Positions 42,095 to 50,402 of a stretch of 64,000 bases of DNA are shown here, piece by piece. The number at the start of each line of letters is the position of its first letter. The stretch's first letter is position 1. The stretch comes from Bdellovibrionales bacterium (GTDB lineage: Bacteria; Bdellovibrionota; Bdellovibrionia; Bdellovibrionales; Bdellovibrionaceae). The stretch spans positions 186,001 to 250,000 of the forward strand of contig JAFEAQ010000006.1 of assembly GCA_018266295.1 (NCBI GenBank), read 5' to 3'. The translations under genes were made by a program, and so were the position numbers. The notes under the pieces were generated by a model. That model did no database searches, was not told the origin of the DNA, and saw only the letters and a program-made list of their open reading frames with translations.

Positions 42095-43219
42095 ATGGAT
42101 TTCTCAATACACGTCGAAGAGAGAACGATATTTAAGCGCCTCGATTTGAATTTTATCCTCGTGATTTTTGCGCTGAATGTGATTGGCTTAATCAATCTGT
42201 ACAGCGCAACCCACGGACCTCACTCTCGTGATGTCGAGCCGCTCTTTATTTCTCAGTTCGTATGGCTCGGAATCGGCTGGAGCGTGTTTTTCGTTTGTAC
42301 GCTTCTCGACTATGCCATCGTGGCCCGTTTAGCGATTTGGGTCTTTATCCTGAATTTCGGCGCGCTCCTCTATACCACATTCTTCGGAACCGTCGCTTTG
42401 GGCGCGCAACGTTGGATCGACTTGGGCTTTTTCCGCTATCAGCCGTCTGAAACGATGAAGCTGGCACTGATCATGTTGATGGCAAAAATCCTTGCGACCC
42501 GCAATAGCGCCGGCGCCGGGATGGGTCTTAAGGAACTCGCCGTTCCAATGATCGTCCTGTTGGTGCCGTTTGGTCTCGTTGTTGAGCAGCCGGACTTGGG
42601 AACCGGGATGATGCTGGCGGCAATCGGTGGCTCGATGATCCTTTTCACTAAAGTTAAAAAATGGATCTTGGCTCTTGTGATTACCTTGGTGGTCGTCACC
42701 GTTCCCGTCGCTTGGCAGTTTGGTCTGCGTGACTATCAGAAGAACCGTATCTTGACGTTTATCGATCCGACGAATGACCGCCGCGGTACCGGTTACAACA
42801 GTATTCAATCTAAGATCGCCGTCGGTTCGGGCCGTTTCTTGGGTAAAGGCTTCCGTAAAGGAACTCAGTCGCAGCTCGAGTTCTTGCCGGAACGTCACAC
42901 CGACTTTATTTATTCCGTATTGAGTGAAGAGCATGGTTTTGTCGGCAGCATGATGACCATGGGTCTTTTCTGTATGTTATTTATCCTCGGCTTGCGGATC
43001 GCCATGAATGCCCGGGATAAATTCGGAGCGCTGTTGTCAGTTGGCGTTCTTTGTTACGTCTTCTGGCATATGTTCGTGAATATTGGTATGGTGATAGGAC
43101 TCTTGCCGATCGTAGGGGTTCCGTTACCGCTGCTTTCATATGGTGGTTCGAGCATGCTCACCACCATGGCTGGCTTGGGATTAATCTCGAGTGTGGCCTA
43201 CAGAAGATATCTGTTTTAA
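42095..43219 (+). CDS. rodA: RodA, peptidoglycan polymerase (SEDS)
   Basis: A 374-residue SEDS glycosyltransferase that polymerises lipid II together with PBP2. Ten membrane segments can be traced. Typical motifs are NLYSATHG, GAQRWIDLGFFRYQPSE, the catalytic-region VVEQPDLGTGMM with its Asp, FLPERHTDFIYSVLSEEHGFVG and PLLSYGGSSML. It begins one base after mrdA and ends the four-gene operon before a strong terminator. Confidence 0.95.
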   Translation: MDFSIHVEERTIFKRLDLNFILVIFALNVIGLINLYSATHGPHSRDVEPLFISQFVWLGIGWSVFFVCTLLDYAIVARLAIWVFILNFGALLYTTFFGTVALGAQRWIDLGFFRYQPSETMKLALIMLMAKILATRNSAGAGMGLKELAVPMIVLLVPFGLVVEQPDLGTGMMLAAIGGSMILFTKVKKWILALVITLVVVTVPVAWQFGLRDYQKNRILTFIDPTNDRRGTGYNSIQSKIAVGSGRFLGKGFRKGTQSQLEFLPERHTDFIYSVLSEEHGFVGSMMTMGLFCMLFILGLRIAMNARDKFGALLSVGVLCYVFWHMFVNIGMVIGLLPIVGVPLPLLSYGGSSMLTTMAGLGLISSVAYRRYLF

Positions 43220-43224
43220 AAACT

Positions 43225-43250
43225 AAAGCCGCGGACAACGCGGCTTTTTT
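43225..43250 (+). terminator. Terminator of the mre operon
   Basis: AAAGCCGCG and CGCGGCTTT with a five-base loop followed by a T-run. It closes the rodA end; the MFS gene starts 27 bases later. Confidence 0.9.
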
Positions 43251-43276
43251 TATTTTCGAAATACACTGGAGTTTCT

Positions 43277-44713
43277 ATGGCGACCTCTTCTTCGAAAAAA
43301 ACTTCTGTCTCTTCCAGTTCCCTTTTGTGGCTCGTTGCTGTCGGCTTCTTTATGGAGACCCTGGATTCAACGATCGTCAATACAGCACTCCCCTCGATGG
43401 CCAAAAGCTTAGGCGAAAGCCCTCTGTCGATGCACTCGGTGATCATTGCTTACTCACTGACTTTGGCGGTGCTGATTCCGGCTTCAGGCTGGGTCGCCGA
43501 TCGCTTCGGTATTAGGAAAGCATTTTTTGCCGCGATTTTAATTTTCAGTACGGGCTCGGTCCTTTGCGCGCTATCTCAAACACTGTCGCAGATCGTGGCG
43601 TCGCGGATTCTTCAAGGTGTCGGCGGTTGTATGCTGATGCCGATTGGCCGGCTCGCCGTTTTGCGTGCATTCCCGGGCGCGGGATTTTTACCGGCCATTA
43701 GTTTTGTCACGATCCCAGGGCTCGTCGGGCCACTGATCGGCCCGACTCTAGGAGGCTGGCTCGTTGAGGTTGCTTCATGGCACTGGATTTTTCTGATCAA
43801 TATTCCGATTGGCATCGTTGGCCTGATCGCCACTCATTATGTGATGCGCGGATTTCCGGCGGAGCATCCGAAAGAGAAATTCGATTTTGCGGGATTCTTA
43901 CGCCTGTCCTTTTTCATGGTGGCGATTTCCCTGGCGCTTGACGGCTCCACCGAGCTTCACTTTGCCAACGGCACGATCCTGGTGCTAATTGTCTTTGGCC
44001 TTGCAAGTTTGATCTCTTATGTCTTTCACGCCTATCGCAATAAAGATGCGATTTTCTCGCTGGAACTCTTTAACGTGCGAACCTATAGCATCGGCCTTGC
44101 CGGGAATTTCTTTGCACGCTTAGGCTCGAGCGGGATGCCGTTTTTGATTCCACTGCTTTTACAGATCAACCTAGAATACTCGCCATTTCAGGCGGGTCTA
44201 ATGATGATTCCGATTGCCGCTTCGGGGATTTTTGCCAAACGTTTTGCGACCTATTGGATCACCCTTTGGGGTTACCGCCGCTTCCTGATCGGCAATACGA
44301 TTGCTGTCGGTATTATGATCGCAAGCTTCTTCTGGATCCGCGATGATCAGAACTTCTGGGGACGTTTGATTCAGCTTTCAGTCTTTGGCTTTGTCAACTC
44401 ACTGCAATTCACAGCGATGAATACGGTGACTCTGAAAGACATTGAAAAAGGCCGTACTGCCAGCGGTAATAGTCTGTTTTCTATGGTGCAGATGCTGGCG
44501 ATGAGCTTTGCCGTCGCCTTTGCCGGCTTATTGTTGAATTCCTTCCTGCAATACTATGGCGGCGCTCAAGCCGAGGGGGCCTCTCTGAAGGCCTTCCACG
44601 CCACTTTCGTGTGTATGGGGCTTTTCACCTGCAGTTCAGCATGGATTTTCTGGCAATTGGCTCCGGACCTCAATGCCACACCGAAAGAACCCCGCAGCCT
44701 AGAAGTGGTTTAA
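43277..44713 (+). CDS. MFS transporter, DHA2/EmrB-like
   Basis: A 478-residue exporter with about 14 membrane segments and a CTGGAG ribosome site. The family motif LDSTIVNTALPSMAKSLG in the first segment and the GWVADRFGIRKAF loop between segments 2 and 3 are clear. RILQGVGGCMLMPIGR and GPLIGPTLGGWL further fit the drug:H+ antiporter-2 group. The substrate cannot be predicted. It starts just after the rodA terminator and has a cruciform-like sequence behind it, so it is likely monocistronic. Confidence 0.88.
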   Translation: MATSSSKKTSVSSSSLLWLVAVGFFMETLDSTIVNTALPSMAKSLGESPLSMHSVIIAYSLTLAVLIPASGWVADRFGIRKAFFAAILIFSTGSVLCALSQTLSQIVASRILQGVGGCMLMPIGRLAVLRAFPGAGFLPAISFVTIPGLVGPLIGPTLGGWLVEVASWHWIFLINIPIGIVGLIATHYVMRGFPAEHPKEKFDFAGFLRLSFFMVAISLALDGSTELHFANGTILVLIVFGLASLISYVFHAYRNKDAIFSLELFNVRTYSIGLAGNFFARLGSSGMPFLIPLLLQINLEYSPFQAGLMMIPIAASGIFAKRFATYWITLWGYRRFLIGNTIAVGIMIASFFWIRDDQNFWGRLIQLSVFGFVNSLQFTAMNTVTLKDIEKGRTASGNSLFSMVQMLAMSFAVAFAGLLLNSFLQYYGGAQAEGASLKAFHATFVCMGLFTCSSAWIFWQLAPDLNATPKEPRSLEVV

Positions 44714-44726
44714 TTGTCCCCCACCG

Positions 44727-44770
44727 TCCCGGTTGAAAGAATTGCCTGGCAATGGTTTGGCCAACCGGGA
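44727..44770. repeat. Nested inverted repeat between MFS and protease genes
   Basis: TCCCGGTTG (44727-44735) pairs with CAACCGGGA (44762-44770), and inside it ATTGC-CTG-GCAAT forms a second hairpin. It may be a terminator without T-run, or a regulator site upstream of the protease gene. Confidence 0.5.
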
Positions 44771-44847
44771 AAACATGCCAATGCGAATTTCCCTCTATAA
44801 CAGGTTTTGAAAGCCTTGTGGTAAAGATCCTCCCCACGAGGTGTAAC

Positions 44848-45843
44848 ATGAAATTTTCGCATTTACTTGCGGTGGGGATGACTTTTGCCGCTTTGTCTGC
44901 AAATGCAGGCGATATCATTATTTATGAAGCTGGTAGCTTCAATCCACTCTCTGGGGTGACTAACAACGGTAACTTAGTACTGGTGAACGGCCAAAAAGCC
45001 GGTTCGCTTTTAAAGCGCGTTTTCGTCAGTGACGATGCGAAGCTTGCGAACAAAAACATCACATTGGTTCGCGATTTCTATAATCAAGAATTCGGCCGTA
45101 ACTCTTACGATGGAAAAGGGGCAAGCATCACAGCGGTTGTTAAAGTCGGCCGTGGTCCTGTCAGCCTTTTGCGCGTTCTTGGTCTTGACCAAAATGCTGC
45201 TTGGGACACAAGCGGTAAGAGATTCCTTTTCGGGACTGGTGAAGCCGGGACTTTGAATAACTTCACAGGCGCCGTAGATGTGATTGCTCACGAATACACG
45301 CATGCAGTTATCGAGACGACTTCGAAGCTCGATGCGAACGGCCAGTCTGGTGCTTTGAACGAGCACGTTGCAGACGTTTTCGGTCAATACATCCAAGTCA
45401 AAACTGGGAACGGTGCTAACGACTTCTTGATCGGTGAAACAGTTCTTGGCGACGATTTGAAACAAAAAATTGCTGCGAAATATGGTTTCACGCCAAAAGG
45501 TCTTCGTGACATGTTGAACCCTCAATTGAGCGTTCCACCACAACCAACGGCAATGAAGGACATCCCTTCAGCTTTGGGTCCTAACTGTAAACCAACTGCT
45601 GACAACGATAAGTGCGGCGTTCACTTGCTAAACGGTATTCCAAACCGCGCGATCTCTTTGGCAGTTCAGAAATTGGGCTGGGATAAAGTGGCTCATGTTA
45701 TCTATAAAGTGATGACTGAGAGACTTCCTAAGAATGCTCAGTTCTCTACTTACGCAAGTGAGACGATGAGCGAATGTGGTCGTCAATTGAGCACTTCTGA
45801 CTGTGCTGCTTTTGATGCTTCATTCAAAGCAGTTGGTCTGTAA
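44848..45843 (+). CDS. Exported M4 (thermolysin-type) metalloprotease
   Basis: A 331-residue exported zinc protease. ATG 44848 is chosen because GAGGTG precedes it and a signal peptide follows (MKFSHLLAVGMTFAALSANA). HEYTH (148-152) binds zinc and carries the catalytic Glu. GALNEHVADVFG supplies the third ligand Glu 172, exactly 24 residues after the first His as in thermolysin, and GVHLLNGIPNRA supplies the transition-state His. After the signal the catalytic domain begins at once: the long FTP/PepSY propeptide usual for this family is absent. A terminator follows. Confidence 0.92.
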   Translation: MKFSHLLAVGMTFAALSANAGDIIIYEAGSFNPLSGVTNNGNLVLVNGQKAGSLLKRVFVSDDAKLANKNITLVRDFYNQEFGRNSYDGKGASITAVVKVGRGPVSLLRVLGLDQNAAWDTSGKRFLFGTGEAGTLNNFTGAVDVIAHEYTHAVIETTSKLDANGQSGALNEHVADVFGQYIQVKTGNGANDFLIGETVLGDDLKQKIAAKYGFTPKGLRDMLNPQLSVPPQPTAMKDIPSALGPNCKPTADNDKCGVHLLNGIPNRAISLAVQKLGWDKVAHVIYKVMTERLPKNAQFSTYASETMSECGRQLSTSDCAAFDASFKAVGL

Positions 45844-45862
45844 TATTTCATAGACCGAACTT

Positions 45863-45897
45863 AAAAGGCCTGCATCTTAATGGATGCGGGCCTTTTT
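45863..45897 (+). terminator. Terminator of the M4 protease gene
   Basis: AAAAGGCCTGCATC and GGATGCGGGCCTTTTT pair with one wobble and a five-base loop, followed by T-rich sequence. Confidence 0.88.
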
Positions 45898-46026
45898 ATT
45901 TTGCTCATCCAGCGTTATCTGACAACTCAGTGATTCTCCACATGATCGACTCATTTTCATAAGAGGCTACGCAACTCAGTGCTAATTTCGTATCCAAACT
46001 TCAACTGTAAAGGGAGGATCACGGCG

Positions 46027-46917
46027 ATGAGTTCATTCACAACCAAGAACGACGTTAAAATGTTTTACAAGGACTGGGGTCACGGACAGCCCATGGTATT
46101 TTCTCATGGTTGGCCCCTGACAGCAGATGCCTGGGACAATCAAATGCTTTTTTTCCTCGAAAAAGGTTTTCGTGTGATTGCGCATGACCGTCGCGGCCAC
46201 GGGCGAAGCTCGCAAACTTGGAATGACAATACCATGGATCAGTTTGCCGACGACTTGGCGGAGCTTATCGAAGAGCTGGACTTGCAGGATATCATTCTTG
46301 TCGGGCATTCCACAGGGGGCGGCGAAGTCACGCGCTACATCGGCCGTCATGGCACGGATCGAGTTGCAAAACTTGTTTTGGTCGGCGCCATCCCTCCATT
46401 GATGCTAAAAACAGATAAAAACCCAGGCGGTTTGCCAATAGAGGCCTTCGATGATCTCCGAAAACTGACAGCGGACAACCGCTCGCAATTCTTTTTAGAT
46501 CTCACCCAGAATTTTTACGGCTTCAACCGTCAAGGTGCAAAAATGAATGAAGGTTTAAAAGAATCTTTTTGGTTGCAGAGTATGATGGGCTCCATCAAAG
46601 CCGAATATGATTGCATTAAAGAATTCTCAGAATCTGACTTCAATGAAGATTTAAAGAAAATCGATGTTCCTACTTTAATCATCCACGGCGATGATGATCA
46701 GATCGTACCCATCGGAGCTTCGGCGATGATGTCATCGAAAATCATTCCCGGAGCCCAATTAAAGGTCTATCCAGGAGCCCCTCATGGTCTGGCGCAGACC
46801 CTGCCTGACAAATTCAATGCGGACGTCTTCGAATTTATCGGCGAACCTTCTCGCGTGACTGCAGGCAAAAGCCAGCAGCGGCGTCCTGAAGAAACACGTC
46901 CTTCGCAACGTCACTAA
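46027..46917 (+). CDS. Alpha/beta hydrolase (haloperoxidase/lipase-type)
   Basis: A 296-residue enzyme of the non-heme chloroperoxidase/esterase group. ATG 46027 is chosen because GGGAGG lies upstream; the earlier frame start has none. The full catalytic triad is visible: Ser in VGHSTGGGE (nucleophile elbow), Asp in GDDDQIVP and His in [10 protein letters not shown]. The oxyanion segment [10 protein letters not shown] is near residue 28. The last 25 residues are basic and Gln-rich, probably disordered. No signal peptide; the substrate is unknown. Confidence 0.9.
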   Translation: MSSFTTKNDVKMFYKDWGHGQPMVFSHGWPLTADAWDNQMLFFLEKGFRVIAHDRRGHGRSSQTWNDNTMDQFADDLAELIEELDLQDIILVGHSTGGGEVTRYIGRHGTDRVAKLVLVGAIPPLMLKTDKNPGGLPIEAFDDLRKLTADNRSQFFLDLTQNFYGFNRQGAKMNEGLKESFWLQSMMGSIKAEYDCIKEFSESDFNEDLKKIDVPTLIIHGDDDQIVPIGASAMMSSKIIPGAQLKVYPGAPHGLAQTLPDKFNADVFEFIGEPSRVTAGKSQQRRPEETRPSQRH

Positions 46918-46922
46918 AAAAC

Positions 46923-46956
46923 AAGACCCACATCCGGTTAAGATGTGGGTCTTCTT
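46923..46956 (+). terminator. Terminator of the hydrolase gene
   Basis: AAGACCCACATC and GATGTGGGTCTT make perfect 12-bp arms with a seven-base loop between two convergent genes. The same CCCACATC/GATGTGGG core appears in the terminator at 54917-54946. Confidence 0.85.
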
Positions 46957-46979
46957 AAATTCCAATTGAGGTCGCTTGG

Positions 46980-47498
46980 TTAGTGCTTAACGACGGCGTT
47001 GCCGACTTCTTTGGCTACTTCGTTCAAGCAGTTAGAGAAAAAGCGCAAGACCATGAAAAGGTGCAACTCTTCATCCTCTTCCAATTCTGGTTCGTCTTCT
47101 TCAGCCGCAAAAAGCTCTTGAGTCACGTAGTTCAAGATCTCTGGCTGACCAGAAAGCATTTCAGATTTTTGAATCTCTTCAAGCATGTCGTCGTTCAGGT
47201 GAAGCAACTTTTCGAGATCTGCTTCTTGCTCTTCGAATTTCTGAACCACTTCGTCTTCAGTCATCGCGCGCATATCGGAATACTTCTCTTCGAAGCTTTT
47301 CCAAAGAATCAATGCCATCATGAAGCCTAAATCTTTTGCTGGTTCACTCATATCTTCGATGAACTCCACGAAGAAACCACCTAGAGCTGGTTGCGCATCA
47401 AAAAGAGCCTGGGAAACGGCATCCAATTCCTCTTCAGTTGTCATATTGCAGATGTTATCGATTGAATTTTGGATGGTTTGAAAGGGAATTGTTTCCAT
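46980..47498 (-). CDS. Acidic helical cytosolic protein, unknown
   Basis: A 172-residue protein with an ATAGGAGC ribosome site. It is strongly acidic, with a Glu/Asp-rich block (about 131-146) and helical throughout. Cysteines lie near residues 17 and 157. No signal peptide or membrane segment is present and no domain is recognised. The acidic character suggests binding to a basic partner or a chaperone-like role, but this is inference only. Confidence 0.7.
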   Translation of the reverse strand: METIPFQTIQNSIDNICNMTTEEELDAVSQALFDAQPALGGFFVEFIEDMSEPAKDLGFMMALILWKSFEEKYSDMRAMTEDEVVQKFEEQEADLEKLLHLNDDMLEEIQKSEMLSGQPEILNYVTQELFAAEEDEPELEEDEELHLFMVLRFFSNCLNEVAKEVGNAVVKH

Positions 47499-47772
47499 TT
47501 TATTGCTCCTATAAAAGCTAATAACTAGCGGATTTCGCTCTAAAGGCCAATCAAATAATGAGACATATCAGCCTGAGAAAGTGCATCGAAATGACTATCT
47601 ACTAAGCAATCCACATGACCAAGTTTTGTTAGACAGCACCGGTATAAGCTCCGCTTTAAATTGTCCTTAGGATGTCCTGAACTGATAACTCTGTCATTCC
47701 CGTTAGTTACATGCACGGCACGCCGCTTGAAGTACTAAGTCAGCAGTAACTGTAAGTAACCGGAGGTCTCAG

Positions 47773-48486
47773 ATGAAAACAAAGCAATTTACAAAATGGA
47801 GTTTTGTCATCATCTCAGCGTTCACGTTGTCTTTCTATGTTGAGAATCTTTTCGCCGCTTACGACGACCATGCTGGTCAAGGCGAAATTTCAAGCGCTAC
47901 TGTCAGCAGACTCGTGCACGCCCGTGAACTCTTGGGTTCTTCCTATGAAGGCAGCCTCGCCGAAAAGAGCGCTTCTATGCCTTCAGTCACGAACTTCGTC
48001 TATACGACTTTCCAAGAAAAGCTCGACGGCAAATGGAAGAAGTACGCTGCAAACTTGAGCGCAACGATCATCTCTGAAAGCGAAAGATTCGGCATCGACC
48101 CCATCTTTGTCATGGCCGTGATCCAAACAGAGAGCCAATTCGATCCAACAATTATTGGCAGCTTCGGCGAAATCGGCCTCATGCAGATTAAACCTGACAC
48201 TGCTAAGTGGATCGCGCAAAAGCAAGGCATCGCTTGGAAGGGCAAAAGCACTCTAAAAAACCCAGTAATGAATGTGCGCATCGGCATTGCCTACATGTCT
48301 TTCTTGAGAAAGAACTTCTCAGGCGCGGCTCGCCACTACGTGGCGGCTTACAACATGGGCCCGGCGAATGTGCGCAAGCTCGCATCGCAGTCGATCCAAC
48401 CGAAGGAATATTCAAGCCGCGTGATGACGAATTATAACCAGATCTATGGCATGCTCGTGAAAGTGGACGCTGTCGCGAAACTCTAG
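47773..48486 (+). CDS. Exported lytic transglycosylase (SLT fold)
   Basis: A 237-residue exported enzyme with a CGGAGG ribosome site and a signal sequence (about residues 8-28). It carries the same domain as the gene at 25901: catalytic Glu in AVIQTESQFD, GEIGLMQIKPDTAKW, and the AYNMGPANVRKL segment. The pre-domain ARELLGSSYEGS segment is shared with the paralogue, so the two arose by duplication. One is membrane-anchored and this one seems cleaved and periplasmic or secreted. It may process self wall or prey wall during invasion and growth. Confidence 0.9.
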   Translation: MKTKQFTKWSFVIISAFTLSFYVENLFAAYDDHAGQGEISSATVSRLVHARELLGSSYEGSLAEKSASMPSVTNFVYTTFQEKLDGKWKKYAANLSATIISESERFGIDPIFVMAVIQTESQFDPTIIGSFGEIGLMQIKPDTAKWIAQKQGIAWKGKSTLKNPVMNVRIGIAYMSFLRKNFSGAARHYVAAYNMGPANVRKLASQSIQPKEYSSRVMTNYNQIYGMLVKVDAVAKL

Positions 48487-48509
48487 GTGCGATAACGAGG
48501 GCCGACCAA

Positions 48510-48547
48510 AATAAAAAAGGGAGCTGAAAAGCTCCCTTTTTTATTTT
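48510..48547 (+). terminator. Terminator of the transglycosylase gene
   Basis: AAAAAAGGGAGCT and AGCTCCCTTTTTT form perfect arms with a GAAA loop, followed by T-rich sequence. Confidence 0.92.
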
Positions 48548-48592
48548 GATTCTTCGGGGTGGCTCCGCCGGGAGTGTGTCCGTCCGTGAGAA

Positions 48593-48751
48593 TCGAGGCC
48601 CCTGCCTCGAGCTCCCGCTACAGCCGGCCATCGTGGCCGTCTGCCCAACGTACGGTGAAGACAAGTACTGATGCCGCAGAATTTTCCCCAGTGACGCTGG
48701 AAGGTCGGCCACGATGGCCGAGCTTTCGGGGGTTCGGGGCGCGAGCCCCGA
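48593..48751. repeat. Cluster of four REP-like hairpins
   Basis: The hairpins are TCGAGGC/GCCTCGA (48593-48610), CGGCCA-TCG-TGGCCG (48625-48639), CGGCCA-CGA-TGGCCG (48706-48720) and TCGGGGC-GCGA-GCCCCGA (48734-48751). The second and third are inverted copies of one another around the same CCA-CGA-TGG core found at 36389-36413. Confidence 0.7.
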
Positions 48752-48886
48752 TTGCAGGATGCAGGAAGAGGTGCGGAGCCAGCACAAGCCCAACAAGCCA
48801 ACCACCACCCCACCAAGCACAAAAAAAAAGAGAGAGCTTTCGCCCTCTCTTCACAATGCATTTCAGTAGTATGTACTAATTCAGAA

Positions 48887-49213
48887 CTACGAATTCTTCG
48901 ACAAGAAATCCACGATCGCGTCTTTCGGGTGGTTCCCTACCAACTGACCGACCTCTTTGCCGTCTTTGAAAAGCAACATCGCTGGAATACCGCGGATGCC
49001 GTATTTGCCAGGCGTGCCTGGGTTTTCATCAACGTTCAATTTTACAACTTTTACTTTCGCGCCGAACTCTTGCGCTACTTCTTCAAGCTTTGGTCCCAAT
49101 GCGCGACAAGGGCCACACCATTCAGCCCAGAAATCCACCAATACAGGTGTGTTAGAATTTAGTACGTCACTTTCGAAAGATCCGTCTGTAACAGGTTTTG
49201 TAAAAGTACCCAT
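48887..49213 (-). CDS. trxA: Thioredoxin
   Basis: A 108-residue redox protein with the active site WAEWCGPCR and the cis-proline GIPAMLLF, both in normal positions. ATG 49213 is preferred since GAGGAGA stands before it. No signal peptide, so it works in the cytoplasm as an electron donor for reductases and for protein disulfide reduction. The length is standard for the family. Confidence 0.95.
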   Translation of the reverse strand: MGTFTKPVTDGSFESDVLNSNTPVLVDFWAEWCGPCRALGPKLEEVAQEFGAKVKVVKLNVDENPGTPGKYGIRGIPAMLLFKDGKEVGQLVGNHPKDAIVDFLSKNS

Positions 49214-49280
49214 GTTAGTCTCCTCTTGGTCGTCCAATATAAAGATTGGGCATCATTGTTGAAAACGCAAGGTCGATCAA

Positions 49281-50357
49281 TTACTTTTTTCTAAATAACG
49301 CCTTGGTGAAATCCTGGCGTAGCTTATCCTGGCTCTCGATTTCCGAGTGATTCCAGCTCTTTGCGATCTCTTTTTGAACCTTCCTGCTAGCGATTTTACT
49401 GAGGCTCTGACGGGGGTCAAAATCGTTAATTTTGGCAGTAAATTTGGCATATTTTGAGACCCGCTCCGCCTCGCCATTGCGGGCGCTTTGCAGGCCTTTG
49501 GCGACCGCTTCAAGCTCTTGCTCGGTGAACTCTTCACTGCGTTCAAGGTCAAAACTGACTTTGCCGACGACTTTCTTTTTCGCCGCCGCATCCTCTTCCG
49601 GAGTGATGCCGAGTTCGCTGCTATCTGTGAGCTCATTCCACAGAGCTTCCAAATCCTGTTCAGATTTTTTTGCAGGCTTCTTCGGTTCGTTTTCAGGCGC
49701 AATATCAAAACCAAAACTCGGCTTCTGCGCAGGCTCTGGTTCTGGCGAGAACGACATTGTCTTCTCAGAGATCATTTCACTGTCGGTTTCTTCTTCACCG
49801 TGACCGGTAACCAACAACAACTCGTCTTTTTCATCCGAAGTGTTGGCAACGCCCACACCCTCTTCCGGATGATTCAAATCAGTCCCGTGCTTCGCCAAGC
49901 GCTCTTGCAAAAGCGCCTCATCATAGCCCAGCATTTTTCCAAGGATCTGCATCAAACGCAGCGACGGCACGGGAGCTTCCAACAACATGTCCGCACGGAT
50001 TTTTGCAAAGTCTTGAGGGTTTGGTTTGTAACCGGCCGGAAGGATCAGAACGACCTTCCCCTGCCATCGAGTCATCTCGCGCAAGCGGCGGCCAGCACCA
50101 ATCGTAGTGACTTTCCCGGCACGGCCAAAGGCCACAACCACATCAGGGTTGAACGATAAAACATTCTCGCTGAGTGTGTACTCAGTGGAAATGCCGAGTA
50201 CATCAAAGCCAACTTTCTGCAATATGGCTTGAGTCGTCATCATTTCGGAATATTCTTCGTATACCAGCAGGATTTTACTGTTCACATCATTATTGTCGGG
50301 GATGTCAGTCGCCGGGTCAAGATTGGTTCCTCTGGACAATGGCCGCGATTCCTGCAA
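49281..50357 (-). CDS. Degenerate receiver-domain protein
   Basis: A 358-residue cytosolic protein. The N-terminal domain (about 27-150) has the receiver fold pattern KILLVYEEYSEMMTTQAILQKVGF, then PDVVVAFGRAG in the position of the phospho-accepting strand. That strand ends in Phe-Gly-Arg rather than Asp, so phosphorylation is unlikely. The middle (160-260) is acidic and Pro-rich and probably disordered; the C-terminus is Lys/Arg-rich. The start is uncertain: TTG 50357 is used, while GTG at about 50282, right before the receiver, is an alternative. Divergent from the lptF-like gene, so it may be a regulator or scaffold. Confidence 0.6.
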   Translation of the reverse strand: MQESRPLSRGTNLDPATDIPDNNDVNSKILLVYEEYSEMMTTQAILQKVGFDVLGISTEYTLSENVLSFNPDVVVAFGRAGKVTTIGAGRRLREMTRWQGKVVLILPAGYKPNPQDFAKIRADMLLEAPVPSLRLMQILGKMLGYDEALLQERLAKHGTDLNHPEEGVGVANTSDEKDELLLVTGHGEEETDSEMISEKTMSFSPEPEPAQKPSFGFDIAPENEPKKPAKKSEQDLEALWNELTDSSELGITPEEDAAAKKKVVGKVSFDLERSEEFTEQELEAVAKGLQSARNGEAERVSKYAKFTAKINDFDPRQSLSKIASRKVQKEIAKSWNHSEIESQDKLRQDFTKALFRKK

Positions 50358-50402
50358 GTAAATAAAGCCTTGGCACAGTCCTTGGATTAAACTAGGAGCT
50401 CT

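Larger units (their letters stand above)
48487..48886. other. Intergenic region with tandem GC-rich hairpins
   Basis: After the transglycosylase terminator the sequence becomes GC-rich and contains four short hairpins in a row (listed separately). Open frames exist on both strands but have no ribosome binding site and no recognisable product. Confidence 0.6.

Noticed and set aside
48203-48879. Several overlapping open frames on both strands in the GC-rich region after the transglycosylase gene
   Set aside because: They owe their length to GC-rich hairpins, lack ribosome sites and overlap the real gene or its terminator.
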